Positions 41,410 to 50,271 are shown, numbered from the stretch's first letter. The stretch: 64,000 nt of DNA from Phyllobacteriaceae bacterium (GCA_016711085.1 JADJTR010000004.1:62001-126000), one strand, 5' to 3'. Numbers and translations are program-made. The notes: generated from the letters alone by a model not told the origin.

Positions 41410-42291
41410 ATGTCCGCCCGCTCCTGGGCGATGTTGATCCTGCTCGGCGCGCTGTGGGGCGGATCGTTCTATTTCGCCCGCATCGCCGTGATGCAGATCG
41501 AGCCGTTCATGCTGGTGGCGATGCGCGTGGCGATCGCTGCCGCGGCGTTGTGGATCTGGCTGCTCGCGGCCCGGATTGATTTCAGGCCGATGAAGGCGCA
41601 ATGGGCGCCATTGCTGTTCCTGGCGCTCATCAACAATGTCATCCCCTTCTCGCTGATTTTTATCGGCCAGACGGCGATCGGCGCCGGGCTCGCCTCGATA
41701 ATGAACGCCACGACGCCGTTCTGGACGGCGCTGATCGCCTGGGGCTTCGCGGTCGAAGCGCGGCCGGCGATGCACAAATTCGCCGGCATCGCCATCGGCG
41801 TCGCCGGCGCGGCGGTGATGCTGGCGCCCGGCATGGCGGAGGCCGGCGGCGGCAATGTTTTCGCCAAGCTGGCGGTTGTCGGCGCGGCGATTTCCTACGG
41901 TTTCGCCGCGACCTTCGCGCGCCGCTTTCGCGGCCTGCCGCCGACGCTGGTGGCGACGGGACAATTGACCGGTTCGACTTTGCTCATGATTCCGGTCGTC
42001 GCCTTCGCCGGCGATTTCGCCAGCGGGCTCGCCGCCGATCCGCGGGTGCTCATCGCCGTGGCCGCCTTGGCGCTGGCCTCCACCGCCTTCGCCTATGTCC
42101 TGTATTTCCGCCTGATCGCCACCGCCGGCGCGACCAACGCGGCATTGGTGACGCTGATCGTGCCGGTCAGCGCCCTGCTGCTCGGCGTGCTGCTGCTTGG
42201 CGAAAAGCTGGCGTTGCACGAACTCGTCGGCATGGGCGTCATCCTGTTCGGCCTGCTGGTCATTGACGGACGCCTGTTCGCCCGGCGATAG
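41410..42291 (+). CDS. EamA/DMT-family exporter
   Basis: 293 aa from MSARSWAMLILLGALWGGSFYF, with about 10 membrane segments in two EamA repeats (NNVIPFSLIFIGQTAIGAGLA; STAFAYVLYFRLIATAGATN). The PxxSLI and GAT motifs are standard. It starts 20 bp before the amidase and is probably co-transcribed with it. The 180 bp to the divergent decarboxylase hold no gene. Confidence 0.92.
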   Translation: MSARSWAMLILLGALWGGSFYFARIAVMQIEPFMLVAMRVAIAAAALWIWLLAARIDFRPMKAQWAPLLFLALINNVIPFSLIFIGQTAIGAGLASIMNATTPFWTALIAWGFAVEARPAMHKFAGIAIGVAGAAVMLAPGMAEAGGGNVFAKLAVVGAAISYGFAATFARRFRGLPPTLVATGQLTGSTLLMIPVVAFAGDFASGLAADPRVLIAVAALALASTAFAYVLYFRLIATAGATNAALVTLIVPVSALLLGVLLLGEKLALHELVGMGVILFGLLVIDGRLFARR

Positions 42292-42311
42292 ACGTGCGAG
42301 CGGAGGACGCC

Positions 42312-43553
42312 ATGCTATCGGTGAAGACGATCCTCGACGACATTGCCGCCGGCCGGACGACGCCGCGCGAAGCGCTAGTGGCGTCCAGAATCGCCATCGC
42401 CGGAGCGGATGCCGCCATTGGCGCCTTCAACATCGTCGCCGAATTGCCCGACGGCGAACCGCAAGGCCCGCTCGCCGGCATCGCCCTTGGCGTCAAGGAT
42501 ATCTACGACACCGCCGATCTGCCGACCGCCTACGGATCGCCAATCTTCGCCGGCCACCGCCCGGCAATGGACGCCGCGCTGGTGGCGCTGGCGCGCGAAC
42601 AGGGCGGCTGGGTCGCCGGCAAGACGGTGACGACCGAATTCGCCTTTCTCAGCCCGGCCCACACCAGGAATCCGCGCAACGTCGCCCACACGCCGGGCGG
42701 CTCGTCCTCCGGCTCGGCCGCGGCGGTGGCGGCGGGCATGGTCCCGGCCGCGTTCGGCAGCCAGACCGGTGGCTCGGTCATCCGTCCCGCCGCCTATTGC
42801 GGCGTCGCCGGGTACAAGCCGAGTTTCCGCCTCGCGCCGACAACCGGCATGCTGACTTTTTCCTGGGGGCTCGACACGCCCGGCTTCTTCGCCGCCTCGG
42901 TCGAGGACGTGGCGCTGTTCGTCGATCGCCTGCTCGGCCGGCCGCTGGCGATTGAGGCCGTCGACGCGAAAAGCCTGCGCTTTGGCCTTTATCGTTCGCG
43001 CATCGACGCCGACATGAGCGCGGACATGCGTCGCGCCGTCGAGCGCGCCGCCGAACGGGCCGAACGCGAAGGCGCGGCGATCGTCGAAATCGCCGAGCCC
43101 GACCCGATGGCCGAGGGGCGCGATGCGCATGGCGCCCTGCAGAATTTCGAAGCCGCTTTGGCGCTTCGCCATGTGCTCAACGCTCATCGCGACCGGCTGT
43201 CGCCGATCCTTGTCGAAGCGCTGGAAACCGGGCGGCGAACGACGCCGGAAGCCTATGACGCGGCGCGGACCAAGGCACACCGCGCCCGCAAGGCCATCGC
43301 CAAGCTTTTCGACGATATCGATGTGCTGATGGCGCCGTCGGCGCCGGGAGCCGCGCCGGCCGGTCTGGCCTCGACCGGCAGCCCGGCGTTCAACAAGCTG
43401 TGGACCTTGACCGGCAACCCCTGCGTGAACATCCCGGGGGCGACGGACGCCGCGGCCTTGCCGCTCGGCGTGCAAATCATCGGCCGCTTTGGCCGCGACC
43501 GCCAGACGCTTTCGGTCGCCGCCTGGCTTGCCAATGTCGCTTCCAGCCTTTGA
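42312..43553 (+). CDS. Amidase signature family enzyme
   Basis: Hydrolyses an amide, probably small and cytoplasmic. The ATG at 42312 has a GGAGG site 6 bp upstream; 413 aa. The Ser-Ser-Lys triad is visible: Lys in LGVKDIYDTADLP (about 62), then GGSSSGSAAAVAAGM and the nucleophile in GSQTGGSVIRPAAYCG. It is shorter than GatA and lacks the GatA C-terminal arrangement, so a stand-alone amidase is more likely than a tRNA amidotransferase subunit. Confidence 0.9.
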   Translation: MLSVKTILDDIAAGRTTPREALVASRIAIAGADAAIGAFNIVAELPDGEPQGPLAGIALGVKDIYDTADLPTAYGSPIFAGHRPAMDAALVALAREQGGWVAGKTVTTEFAFLSPAHTRNPRNVAHTPGGSSSGSAAAVAAGMVPAAFGSQTGGSVIRPAAYCGVAGYKPSFRLAPTTGMLTFSWGLDTPGFFAASVEDVALFVDRLLGRPLAIEAVDAKSLRFGLYRSRIDADMSADMRRAVERAAERAEREGAAIVEIAEPDPMAEGRDAHGALQNFEAALALRHVLNAHRDRLSPILVEALETGRRTTPEAYDAARTKAHRARKAIAKLFDDIDVLMAPSAPGAAPAGLASTGSPAFNKLWTLTGNPCVNIPGATDAAALPLGVQIIGRFGRDRQTLSVAAWLANVASSL

Positions 43554-43740
43554 TCTGACGTTTTTTCAACAGGAATCGCAAAATGTGATCGCGGCGAATT
43601 CGCCCGCCGCCTCAATTGCTTGCGACTTCGGTCGGAATCATTTTCCGCGCGCCTGTTGCAATGCAGCAACGTTTTTCCTTGCGGTTCGGCCGAACTCGCC
43701 TACCTTGACGCGTGTCCGCAACGTCGACGGAGGTGAAACG

Positions 43741-43827
43741 ATGAGTTTGTCTCGATCGCTTAACGCCTTGATGATCGGAGCGGCTTTCGCGTTCCTGGCG
43801 GCGGTGGTGCTTGGCGTATTGCCCTGA
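43741..43827 (+). CDS. 28-residue single-pass membrane peptide
   Basis: Reads MSLSRSLNALMIGAAFAFLA and then AVVLGVLP. It has a strong ribosome site (GGAGGTG, 43730-43736) at good spacing and is followed by a strong hairpin terminator at 43879-43904. One hydrophobic helix fills most of it. No domain is recognisable, but the expression signals argue that it is a real small gene. The 187 bp before it, back to the amidase, hold nothing else I can see. Confidence 0.6.
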   Translation: MSLSRSLNALMIGAAFAFLAAVVLGVLP

Positions 43828-43878
43828 TCGGGCGCAAAGCCGCCGCGTGGGGAGGATTGCTCCCTGACGACAATTCGA

Positions 43879-43904
43879 GGCCGGGCGGCAACGCCCGGCC
43901 TTTC
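43879..43904 (+). terminator. Strong hairpin terminator
   Basis: GGCCGGGCG/CGCCCGGCC, a 9-bp perfect stem with a 4-base loop (43879-43900) followed by TTTC on the plus strand. It ends the small-peptide unit and lies just beyond the metF stop, so it can serve both directions. Confidence 0.75.
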
Positions 43905-43909
43905 GGTTC

Positions 43910-44809
43910 TCATGCCGCCGCCTTTTGCGGCCGGATGCCGATGAGATGGCTGATGGCGAAGGCGAGATCGGCCCGGTTCAGCGTGTAGAAATGGAAATCG
44001 CGCACGCCGCGTTCGATCAGGTCCAGCACCTGCTCGGCGGCGACCGCGGCGGCGACGAGCGAATGGGTCTGCGGATCGTGCTCCAGGCCGGCGAAGCGCT
44101 CAGAAAGCCACGCCGGCACATGGGCGCCGGTGCGTTTGGCGAAATTGGTGACCTGGGTGATGTTGTGAACGGGAAGAATCCCTGGGATGATCGGCACGTA
44201 AATCCCGGCGCGTCGCACCCGCTCGACATAACGCTCATAGATGTCGTTGTCGAAGAAGAACTGGGTGATGGCGCGCTTCGCCCCGGCGTCGACCTTGCGC
44301 TTCAGCATCTCGATGTCGGTGGAATAGTCCGGGCTTTCCGGATGCTTTTCCGGATAGGCCGACACCGAGATGTCGAAATCGCCGAGCCGGGCGATACCGG
44401 CGGTCAATTCCGCCCCGTTGGCGTAGCCTTGCGGATGAGGACGATAGGTCGCCCCGACGCCTTCGGCCGGATCGCCGCGCAGCGCCACGAACCGCTTGAC
44501 GCCAAGCGCCGCATAATCGCGCACCACCTGGTCGACCTCGTCGCGGGTGGCGTCGACGCAGGTCAGATGGGCCGCCGGCTCCAGCGCCGAATCGGTGCGA
44601 ATTCGCCGCACCGTGCGCGCCGTGCGATCACGCGTCGAGCCGCCGGCGCCATAGGTGACGGAGACGAAATGGGGGGAGAGCGGCTCCAGCCGCTTCACCG
44701 TTTCCCAGAGACGGGTTTCCATGTCGTCGTTTTTCGGCGGAAAGAACTCGAACGAGACGCGGATGGTCTCGCCGATATCGGGCCGGCGGGAGAGACGAAA
44801 GGCGTTCAT
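43910..44809 (-). CDS. metF: 5,10-methylenetetrahydrofolate reductase MetF
   Basis: FAD enzyme that makes 5-methyl-THF for methionine synthesis. It is 299 aa from MNAFRLSRRPD. Landmarks: VSFEFFPPKND, VSVTYGAGGSTRDRT, HLTCVDATRDE, FVALRGDP, YPEKHPES and RAITQFFFDND. The start overlaps the stop of the ArsR-methyltransferase gene (TGATG), so the two are translationally coupled. The longer frame upstream is a shadow of that gene. Confidence 0.96.
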   Translation of the reverse strand: MNAFRLSRRPDIGETIRVSFEFFPPKNDDMETRLWETVKRLEPLSPHFVSVTYGAGGSTRDRTARTVRRIRTDSALEPAAHLTCVDATRDEVDQVVRDYAALGVKRFVALRGDPAEGVGATYRPHPQGYANGAELTAGIARLGDFDISVSAYPEKHPESPDYSTDIEMLKRKVDAGAKRAITQFFFDNDIYERYVERVRRAGIYVPIIPGILPVHNITQVTNFAKRTGAHVPAWLSERFAGLEHDPQTHSLVAAAVAAEQVLDLIERGVRDFHFYTLNRADLAFAISHLIGIRPQKAAA

Positions 44810-45804
44810 CAGGCGATCTCCAGTTGCGCCGGGGAATCGGCAATGAGCAGGCGCGGATCTCGCGCCTGCCAGATTTTGACGGTCAGGCCGCCGGCCTTGT
44901 CGGGGGCGATCGCCAAGGGCCGGGCAGTATCCAGCCCGGCGGCGGCAAAACCGGCGGCGATCGCCTCGTCGCTGAAGCCGAGGCGGTGATGCTGGTGGTG
45001 CTCGCGCAGGAATTCGTGCCCGTGCGGGGCGAAATCGACAATGACCAGCCGTCCGGCCGGGCGCAGGAAACGCGCCGCTTCGGCGATCGCCGCCGCCGGA
45101 TCGTCGAGATAGTGCAGCACCTGATGCATGACGACGAGATCGAAGGCGCCGCGCTCCACCGGCGCGGCGAACAGGTCGCCCTGACGCACCTGCGCATGGG
45201 CGACGCCGGCCCGATCGAGATTGGCGCGGGCCACATCCAGCATTTCGCGCGACAGGTCGATGCCGACGCCGCGCCGGTATTGGTCGGCGAAGAGTTCGAG
45301 CATGCGCCCGGTGCCGGCGCCGAGATCGAGCATGGCCTGGAAGGGACGGTCGCCGACGACGCGCTTCAGCGCCGCCTCGACCTTGCCGTCGGCGGCGTGC
45401 AGCGAACGCAATTCGTCCCAGGCGGCGGCGTTGGCGGCGAAATAGGCGGCAGCCTTGTGTTGGCGGCGGCGCTTGACCTCGACGAGGCGTTCGCCGTCGC
45501 GCGCCGTCTGCCGGTCGGCCGCATCGAGCCGGGCGACGAGGCCGCGCACCAGATCGCGCGGGCCGTCGGCGTCCGACAGGCGGAACCAGGCCCACGACCC
45601 CTCCTGGTAGCGGTCGATCAGCCCGGCCTCGTGCAGCAGCTTGAGATGACGCGACACGCGCGGCTGCGACTGGCCGAGAATGTCGGTGAGGTCGGAAACG
45701 GTCAAATCGCCGCGCAGCAACAGCGCCAGAATGCGCAAGCGGGTGGATTCACCCGCCGCCTTCAGCGTAAGCACAAGCGTGTCGAGGTCGAGTCCGGGCG
45801 TCAT
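44809..45804 (-). CDS. ArsR-family regulator fused to a SAM-dependent methyltransferase domain
   Basis: 331 aa from the ATG at MTPGLDLDTL; a TTG five codons earlier is possible. Residues about 5-85 are a winged helix (STRLRILALLLRGDLTVSDL, QPRVSRHLKLLHEAGL) without the cysteine metal site of ArsR. Residues about 130-300 are a class I methyltransferase (MLDLGAGTGRMLELF, GIDLSREMLDVAR). Genes of this type precede metF in many rhizobia. I infer that it senses SAM or SAH and controls metF by way of the palindrome 19 bp upstream. Confidence 0.88.
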   Translation of the reverse strand: MTPGLDLDTLVLTLKAAGESTRLRILALLLRGDLTVSDLTDILGQSQPRVSRHLKLLHEAGLIDRYQEGSWAWFRLSDADGPRDLVRGLVARLDAADRQTARDGERLVEVKRRRQHKAAAYFAANAAAWDELRSLHAADGKVEAALKRVVGDRPFQAMLDLGAGTGRMLELFADQYRRGVGIDLSREMLDVARANLDRAGVAHAQVRQGDLFAAPVERGAFDLVVMHQVLHYLDDPAAAIAEAARFLRPAGRLVIVDFAPHGHEFLREHHQHHRLGFSDEAIAAGFAAAGLDTARPLAIAPDKAGGLTVKIWQARDPRLLIADSPAQLEIA

Positions 45805-45822
45805 GGCTGCGGCATCCAAAAA

Positions 45823-45844
45823 GACATAAACATATCTTTATGTC
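45823..45844. promoter_or_regulatory. Operator palindrome GACATAAA-N6-TTTATGTC
   Basis: A perfect 8-bp inverted repeat (45823-45830 and 45837-45844) around CATATC, in an AT-rich island within GC-rich DNA. It lies between the ArsR-methyltransferase/metF unit and trmO, which diverge from it, so a bound regulator could control both. SAH-responsive ArsR regulators of methionine genes are known in Proteobacteria; that this is their site is inference. Confidence 0.7.
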
Positions 45845-45902
45845 GTTTCAAAAATCGACGCAAGCGTTTTGCGACATTTTTTGTCGCAGCATTGGAGGCG
45901 GC

Positions 45903-46391
45903 ATGTTCGAGTTTCGCGACGGCGAGAAACGTGGCGCGGTCGATCCGGCGGGGCTGCCGCCGGACGCCGGGCTGGTGTTCATCGGCCGTGTATCCTCAAC
46001 CTGGGCGACGCGCGCCGACTGCCCGAAGAACATGGCGCAGGCCCGCCAGCGCGGCGAACCGGCGACGGTGCATGTCGATCCTGCCTGGCGCGACGGGCTC
46101 GACGGACTTTCCGGCGAGGAAGCCGTCGTGCTGCTGACCTGGTTTGCCGCCGCGCCGCGCGATCTCGTCGTCCAGAAGCCGCGCCACGCCGAAAAGGCGC
46201 GCGGAACCTTCGCCCTGCGCTCGCCGGCGCGGCCGAACCCCATCGGCCTTCACGTCGCGCGCCTGCTGTCCGTAGACATCGAAAACGGCGCGCTGATAAT
46301 CGAGGCGATCGACGTGCTCGACGGCACGCCGGTGATCGACATCAAGCCGTGGCGGCCGGGCGCCGACACGCCCGGGCGGACCGAGCCGTGA
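45903..46391 (+). CDS. trmO: tRNA (adenine(37)-N6)-methyltransferase TrmO family (TsaA/YaeB)
   Basis: SAM-dependent N6-methylation of t6A37 in tRNA-Thr is known for the family. It is 162 aa from MFEFRDGEKRG with a GGAGG site. Landmarks are VFIGRVSSTWATRADCPKNM, ARGTFALRSPARPNPIGLHV and GTPVIDIKPW, the YaeB core. It is shorter than E. coli TrmO, lacking its C-terminal extra domain. It overlaps the next gene by 4 bp. Confidence 0.88.
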   Translation: MFEFRDGEKRGAVDPAGLPPDAGLVFIGRVSSTWATRADCPKNMAQARQRGEPATVHVDPAWRDGLDGLSGEEAVVLLTWFAAAPRDLVVQKPRHAEKARGTFALRSPARPNPIGLHVARLLSVDIENGALIIEAIDVLDGTPVIDIKPWRPGADTPGRTEP

Positions 46392-46705
46392 AACCGTCGA
46401 CGGGAAAGCAAAAAGCGCTGGCCAAGGCGCTGACCCTGCTGCTGCCGCTCGCCCCCTATGCCGATATCGAGACGATCCGCGCCGCCGCGGCGCAGGCGCG
46501 GCTGAAGACGCTGCCGCCCTCGGTCGCCGTCTGGCTCGCCGCCGTAGCCCACATCCGCCACGTCCACACCGAATATGACCGCCTGCTGGCCGAGGGCTAC
46601 GACCGCGATTCGGCGCGGTACTTCGTCGTCGACGCGATCAACGAGACGCTGACCCGCTGGCGCGCGACCCGATTGCTCGACGCCGACGACCCGGACGTCG
46701 AATAG
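46388..46705 (+). CDS. DUF2293-type small protein
   Basis: 105 aa from a GTG overlapping the trmO stop (GTGA). The core is helical: LPPSVAVWLAAVAHIRHVHTEY, LAEGYDRDSARYFVVDAIN and ETLTRWRATRLL, the pattern I associate with DUF2293. No catalytic motif. Coupling to trmO hints at an RNA-related role, but that is only context. Confidence 0.75.
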   Translation: MKPSTGKQKALAKALTLLLPLAPYADIETIRAAAAQARLKTLPPSVAVWLAAVAHIRHVHTEYDRLLAEGYDRDSARYFVVDAINETLTRWRATRLLDADDPDVE

Positions 46706-46708
46706 GAC

Positions 46709-47830
46709 TCACATTTTCTTCAAAATCGCCCCGCCGATGGAATATCCGGCGCCGAAAGCGCAGATCAGCCCGATATCGCCGGGCTTCATGTCGCGGTGAT
46801 TTTCCTCCAGCGCCACGATGGCGCCGGCCGCCGCCGTGTTGCCGATGCGGTCGAGCACGACGGGCGCGCGGTCGAAATCGGCGTCCTCGCCGAGCGTCAG
46901 CTTCAGGATCATCGCGTTCATGCGGGCATTGGCCTGATGCAGCCAGTAGCGGCGGATGTCGGCGGGCGAAAACCCGTTGTCGGCGAGGAACGCCTTGATG
47001 AAATGCGCCGCCGCGACGGTCACTTCCTTGAACACCTTGTTGCCGACCTGACGGATCATTTGGCCGTGCATCGGCAGGGTGAGCGGATCGTCGCCGGACA
47101 GCCGCGACAGGAAGCCGAAATTGGAGCGGATGTTGTTGGAAAACTGCGTCCAGCCGCGCGTCGCGGTGATCTCGAAGCGGCCGGGCCGCGTTTCGCCCGC
47201 CGCCAGCGGCTCGATCAGCAGGGCGACGGCGGCGTCGCCGAAGATGAAATGAGTCTGGCGGTCGCGGAAATTCAGATGGCCGGAAATGATCTCCGGCGTC
47301 ACCAGCAGGATGCGCCGGTGCGCCCCGGACTTCACCAGACTCTCGGCCAGATGGATGCCGGCGGCGGCCGACGAGCAGCCGAGGCCCATGTCGAAGGCGA
47401 GCCCGGTCGCGCCCAGCTCCTTCTGCATTTCGATGGCGAGCGCCGGATAGGGCCGCTGCAGATGCGAGGCCGAGCAGATGACGCAATCGATCGAGGCGGC
47501 ATCGATTCCGGCGTCGGCGATCGCCTTGCGCGCCGCCTTGAGGCCGAATTCGGCCATGACCGAAACCTCGTCGTCGCCGCGCGCCGGGATGCGCGGGGCC
47601 ATGCGATCGGGATCGAGCACGCCCTCGCGCTCGTAGACATGGCGGTTCCTGACGCCCGAGGCGTAGACGATGAACTCCGAATCCGACGGCTCGACCAACG
47701 CCTGGCCGATACCGCGGCGGCGGCGGTTTTCCTCGTCGACCCAGATGTTGAAGCTTTCGACCAGTTCGGCGTTGCTGATCGAGTCCGGCGGGATTTCCGC
47801 GCCGATGCCGCTGATGAAGACCCGATTCAT
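46709..47830 (-). CDS. Beta-ketoacyl-ACP synthase III-like protein
   Basis: Thiolase-fold condensing enzyme, 373 aa from MNRVFISGIGAEIPPD, longer than housekeeping FabH (about 320). The triad is visible: Cys in FDMGLGCSSAAAGI, His in YWLHQANARMN and Asn in RIGNTAAAG. An insert near residues 30-70 (IWVDEENRRRRGIG...) marks a branch that in Pseudomonas takes longer acyl-CoA primers. Acyl-CoA use here is inference from that similarity. It converges on the DUF2293 gene with a 3-bp gap. Confidence 0.88.
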   Translation of the reverse strand: MNRVFISGIGAEIPPDSISNAELVESFNIWVDEENRRRRGIGQALVEPSDSEFIVYASGVRNRHVYEREGVLDPDRMAPRIPARGDDEVSVMAEFGLKAARKAIADAGIDAASIDCVICSASHLQRPYPALAIEMQKELGATGLAFDMGLGCSSAAAGIHLAESLVKSGAHRRILLVTPEIISGHLNFRDRQTHFIFGDAAVALLIEPLAAGETRPGRFEITATRGWTQFSNNIRSNFGFLSRLSGDDPLTLPMHGQMIRQVGNKVFKEVTVAAAHFIKAFLADNGFSPADIRRYWLHQANARMNAMILKLTLGEDADFDRAPVVLDRIGNTAAAGAIVALEENHRDMKPGDIGLICAFGAGYSIGGAILKKM

Positions 47831-48020
47831 GGCGTCGCATTCTGTCCGATGGTGGCGGTTGTTTCGGGCCGCCCGGCTGCTCAAGGCGCGCCTGATACAC
47901 GTTTTGCACTCGCGAAGGAAGCGCTGCCTGCCGGAATGGTTGCCGACGCCGCGGCGCTTGACCTGCAGCAACGGGGCGAAGCGCCTTCGGCGCTAGAATG
48001 ACAGGGAAAGGAGAACGGTC

Positions 48021-48482
48021 ATGAGAACCGTCAAGAAGCCGGTCTACACGCTGATCCTCGTCGCCGACGCGGCGCACGCGCGCTACTTCCTGCACGAGGG
48101 GCCGGGTTGCGGCCTGAAGGCCCTTCCGGCCCGCGACGTGAGCGAACCGCACAAGGCCAACCGCGACCTCGACGCCGACAAGCCCGGCCGCGCCTTCGAA
48201 TCCGCCACCCACGGGCGCAGCGCCTACGAGCCGAAAAGGGATTCGCACGCGCTGGCCGAGGCCGCCTTTCTGCGCCGCCTCGCCGAGGGCCTGCCGGACA
48301 TCATGAAAGAGGAAGAGGCCGAACGGCTGATCGTCTGCGCCGACCCGAAAGCGCTCGGCCTGCTGCGCGGCCTGCTGCCGACTTTCGCCGCCGAACGCCT
48401 CGCCGCGACGCTGGACAAGGATCTGGTCAAGACCCCGGCAAAGGAATTGGCGAAGCATCTGGAGGATCTGCTGGCGATGTGA
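48021..48482 (+). CDS. Host attachment family protein (PF10116-like)
   Basis: 153 aa, probably soluble. The N-terminus TLILVADAAHARYFLHEG and the centre KRDSHALAEAAFLRRLAEGL followed by RLIVCADPKALGLLRGLLP are the family pattern; it relates to eRF1/baeRF-like folds. The family name comes from plant-attachment work, but its biochemistry is not settled. It has its own GGAGAA ribosome site. The 190 bp before it hold no visible gene. Confidence 0.85.
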   Translation: MRTVKKPVYTLILVADAAHARYFLHEGPGCGLKALPARDVSEPHKANRDLDADKPGRAFESATHGRSAYEPKRDSHALAEAAFLRRLAEGLPDIMKEEEAERLIVCADPKALGLLRGLLPTFAAERLAATLDKDLVKTPAKELAKHLEDLLAM

Positions 48483-48532
48483 GGGGCGCGGTGGCGCGCA
48501 TCCGGGTGAATCCCGGAGGATGCAGCGAAAGG

Positions 48533-48650
48533 TGACCCCCACCCCTTGCCCCTCCCATCGGGGAGGGAAAAAAGCGCGGACTCCCCCGCTCAAGGAGGAA
48601 ACGCGCAAGTTCCCCTCCCCCTTGAGGGGAGGGGCAAGGGGTGGGGGTCA
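48533..48650. repeat. GC-rich palindromic element, family B copy 1
   Basis: Perfect 24-bp inverted arms (48533-48556 and 48627-48650) of the type TGACCCCCACCCCTTGCCCC, enclosing smaller inverted CCCTCC/GGAGGG pairs. It fills most of the gap after the host-attachment gene. A closely related element lies at 51958-52043. Confidence 0.85.
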
Positions 48651-48680
48651 TTCCCTTTGCGATGACCATCGGGGGCTGGC

Positions 48681-49463
48681 TCAACTGGTGTCCCGTTCGG
48701 CTTCGCGGGCGAAGGCGTCGCAATCGGCGAGGATGGCGTCGACCGCATGCGTTTGCCGCCGGCGGTGGCCCGGCGGATGGCCGGGGCGGCGCGGCGGCAG
48801 GCGCCGGCGTTTCGGCCGCGCGGCGGGATCGCGCGCCCGCTCGGCCGCGCCCCGGGCAAGGGCGACGGCAAGCCGGCGGGCCTCGCCGGCAATGTCGCCG
48901 AGCGCCGCCTCGATGGCCGCAAGCCGGAGCGCCAGGCGGTGCGCACCGACCGGGCCGTCCGGCGAGGCCGGCGGGGCCAGGGGCATGAGCGGCCGGTCGG
49001 GGAAGCCGACGCGCGGGGCGCAGCGGGCGACGCGCCGGCCGGCCGGACGGAAACGCTTCAGGGGATCGAACAGCGGGAAGGCCATCGAGCGCGCCGCCGG
49101 GCGGGGCGGCAGCGCGTAGGGCGAGGAGACGCCCGCGGCGACGAGCGCGGCGATGCGCCCGACCGGCATGGTTTTTCCCTGCCAGACCGCCAGCGCCGGC
49201 TTCGCCCGCGCCGGCGCGCCCGCCGGGGTTTTCAATGCCGGGGCTTCAACTGTGAGCCCGCGCGCCGCGACGAGGATGAGCCGCCGCACGGCGGATTCGG
49301 CCGGGCGCAGCAGGCGCAGGATGAGGAGGCGCAAGGGGCGCGGCAGCGTCGCCGCGCCGGGCGGCGGAGGCTCGGCCCAGCCGGCCATGGCGACGAGCGC
49401 CGCGACGATGGCCGCGAGGCCGAGGCGGTTGCGCTCGATGACGAGGTCCCAATCGATGCCCAC
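48681..49463 (-). CDS. Conserved-looking hypothetical protein with N-terminal membrane segment
   Basis: 260 aa from a GTG (VGIDWDLVIERNRLGLAAIV) with a GAGAGGCGGGA site; frames upstream are not needed. A hydrophobic stretch LAAIVAALVAMAGWA (about 14-28) is followed by an Arg/Ala/Pro-rich body (LPRPLRLLILRLLRPAESAVRR) and a charged C-terminus. No domain is recognised. It has the host's GC and codon bias, so it is probably native. Confidence 0.65.
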   Translation of the reverse strand: MGIDWDLVIERNRLGLAAIVAALVAMAGWAEPPPPGAATLPRPLRLLILRLLRPAESAVRRLILVAARGLTVEAPALKTPAGAPARAKPALAVWQGKTMPVGRIAALVAAGVSSPYALPPRPAARSMAFPLFDPLKRFRPAGRRVARCAPRVGFPDRPLMPLAPPASPDGPVGAHRLALRLAAIEAALGDIAGEARRLAVALARGAAERARDPAARPKRRRLPPRRPGHPPGHRRRQTHAVDAILADCDAFAREAERDTS

Positions 49464-49779
49464 GTCCCGCCTCTCGCGTTGATGCGGCGGGAAGCATGGC
49501 ACGGGGCGGAAGGGGGGTGGATGGAGGGGGAGGTGTCCGCCCTTCGGCTCACGCGAGGGGGGCAGCGGAGTGAAGCGAGGCAAGATGAAGGGGCTGCAGG
49601 AACCAGTCTTGTCGGGTCCCCGGTAAGCCTCATTCGTCTCGTCGCTGACGGGATTGTTCAACTTGTGATTCCGGCAAGCTGCCGTTCTGAATCACGCTCC
49701 TTTCCGCTCGTTCGGCATAGTTTGGCACCAGCCCTAAAGCTGCTATTCGGGAGGAGTCCGATTTTCGAAGGCCAATTAG
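49464..49779. other. Intergenic transition from core to accessory DNA
   Basis: The first 160 bp are G-rich and may hold a decayed palindromic repeat (GGAAGGGGGGTGGATGG...). From about 49660 the GC content falls visibly and stays lower to about 51950. No gene, tRNA or clear attachment site is seen. GAAGG at 49767-49771 serves the next gene as ribosome site. Confidence 0.5.
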
Positions 49780-50271
49780 ATGAATGAGCGACCCGATGCG
49801 CGGCAAACGATCTTCAGGAACGCCGGCGTAGTCATGCCCGTCTGGCAGGTTCGACGAGTCGATCCAGGTTACCTCTATGCGATCGAAGACAAGGGCCGGC
49901 TTAAAATCGGAAGAACCAGCTTGACGAAGGAGCGCCTCAGAGCTGCGAAGACTTGGCTGCCCGACATGAAGCTAATCGGCTTCAAGCCTTTCTGGGGCAT
50001 ATCTCACACCGAGCGACTGTTACACATAGGCCTCACCCAATTCTGGTATGCCGGTGAATGGTTCAGCTTCGAGGGCGAAGACGAAATGCGCGAGTGGTTC
50101 GTCGATAACTTCACTGCATTCCGCGACGATGATCCCGACATGAACTCTGTAAACTTTATCTATTGGTGTCATGACGGCATGCTGGAATTCCAGATCGAGA
50201 TGGACCGCCAGAACCTTACTCTCCCTAGGTTCCAGCGGCGGGAATCCGGTGTTCAGAAAAAAACTGACTAG
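49780..50271 (+). CDS. T5orf172/GIY-YIG-like domain protein
   Basis: 163 aa. The segment GYLYAIEDKGRLKIGRTSL followed by KERLRAAKTWLP (about 27-60) is the T5orf172 form of the GIY-YIG nuclease fold, with the Y-L-Y and K-I-G-R-T motifs; ISHTERLLHIGLTQFWYAGEWF carries the expected E and the closing GEWF. Catalysis is plausible but not shown. Base composition is less GC-rich than its neighbours, a sign of transfer. It converges with the ParB-like gene, overlapping it by 4 bp. Confidence 0.82.
   Translation: MNERPDARQTIFRNAGVVMPVWQVRRVDPGYLYAIEDKGRLKIGRTSLTKERLRAAKTWLPDMKLIGFKPFWGISHTERLLHIGLTQFWYAGEWFSFEGEDEMREWFVDNFTAFRDDDPDMNSVNFIYWCHDGMLEFQIEMDRQNLTLPRFQRRESGVQKKTD

Noticed and set aside
43489..43740. 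N-terminal extension of the small membrane peptide
   Set aside because: The longer frame overlaps the end of the amidase in another phase; the strong ribosome site marks the ATG at 43741.
48533..48650. CRISPR-like or terminator array
   Set aside because: There is one large palindrome with no regularly spaced direct repeats or spacers; no CRISPR array was found in the window.
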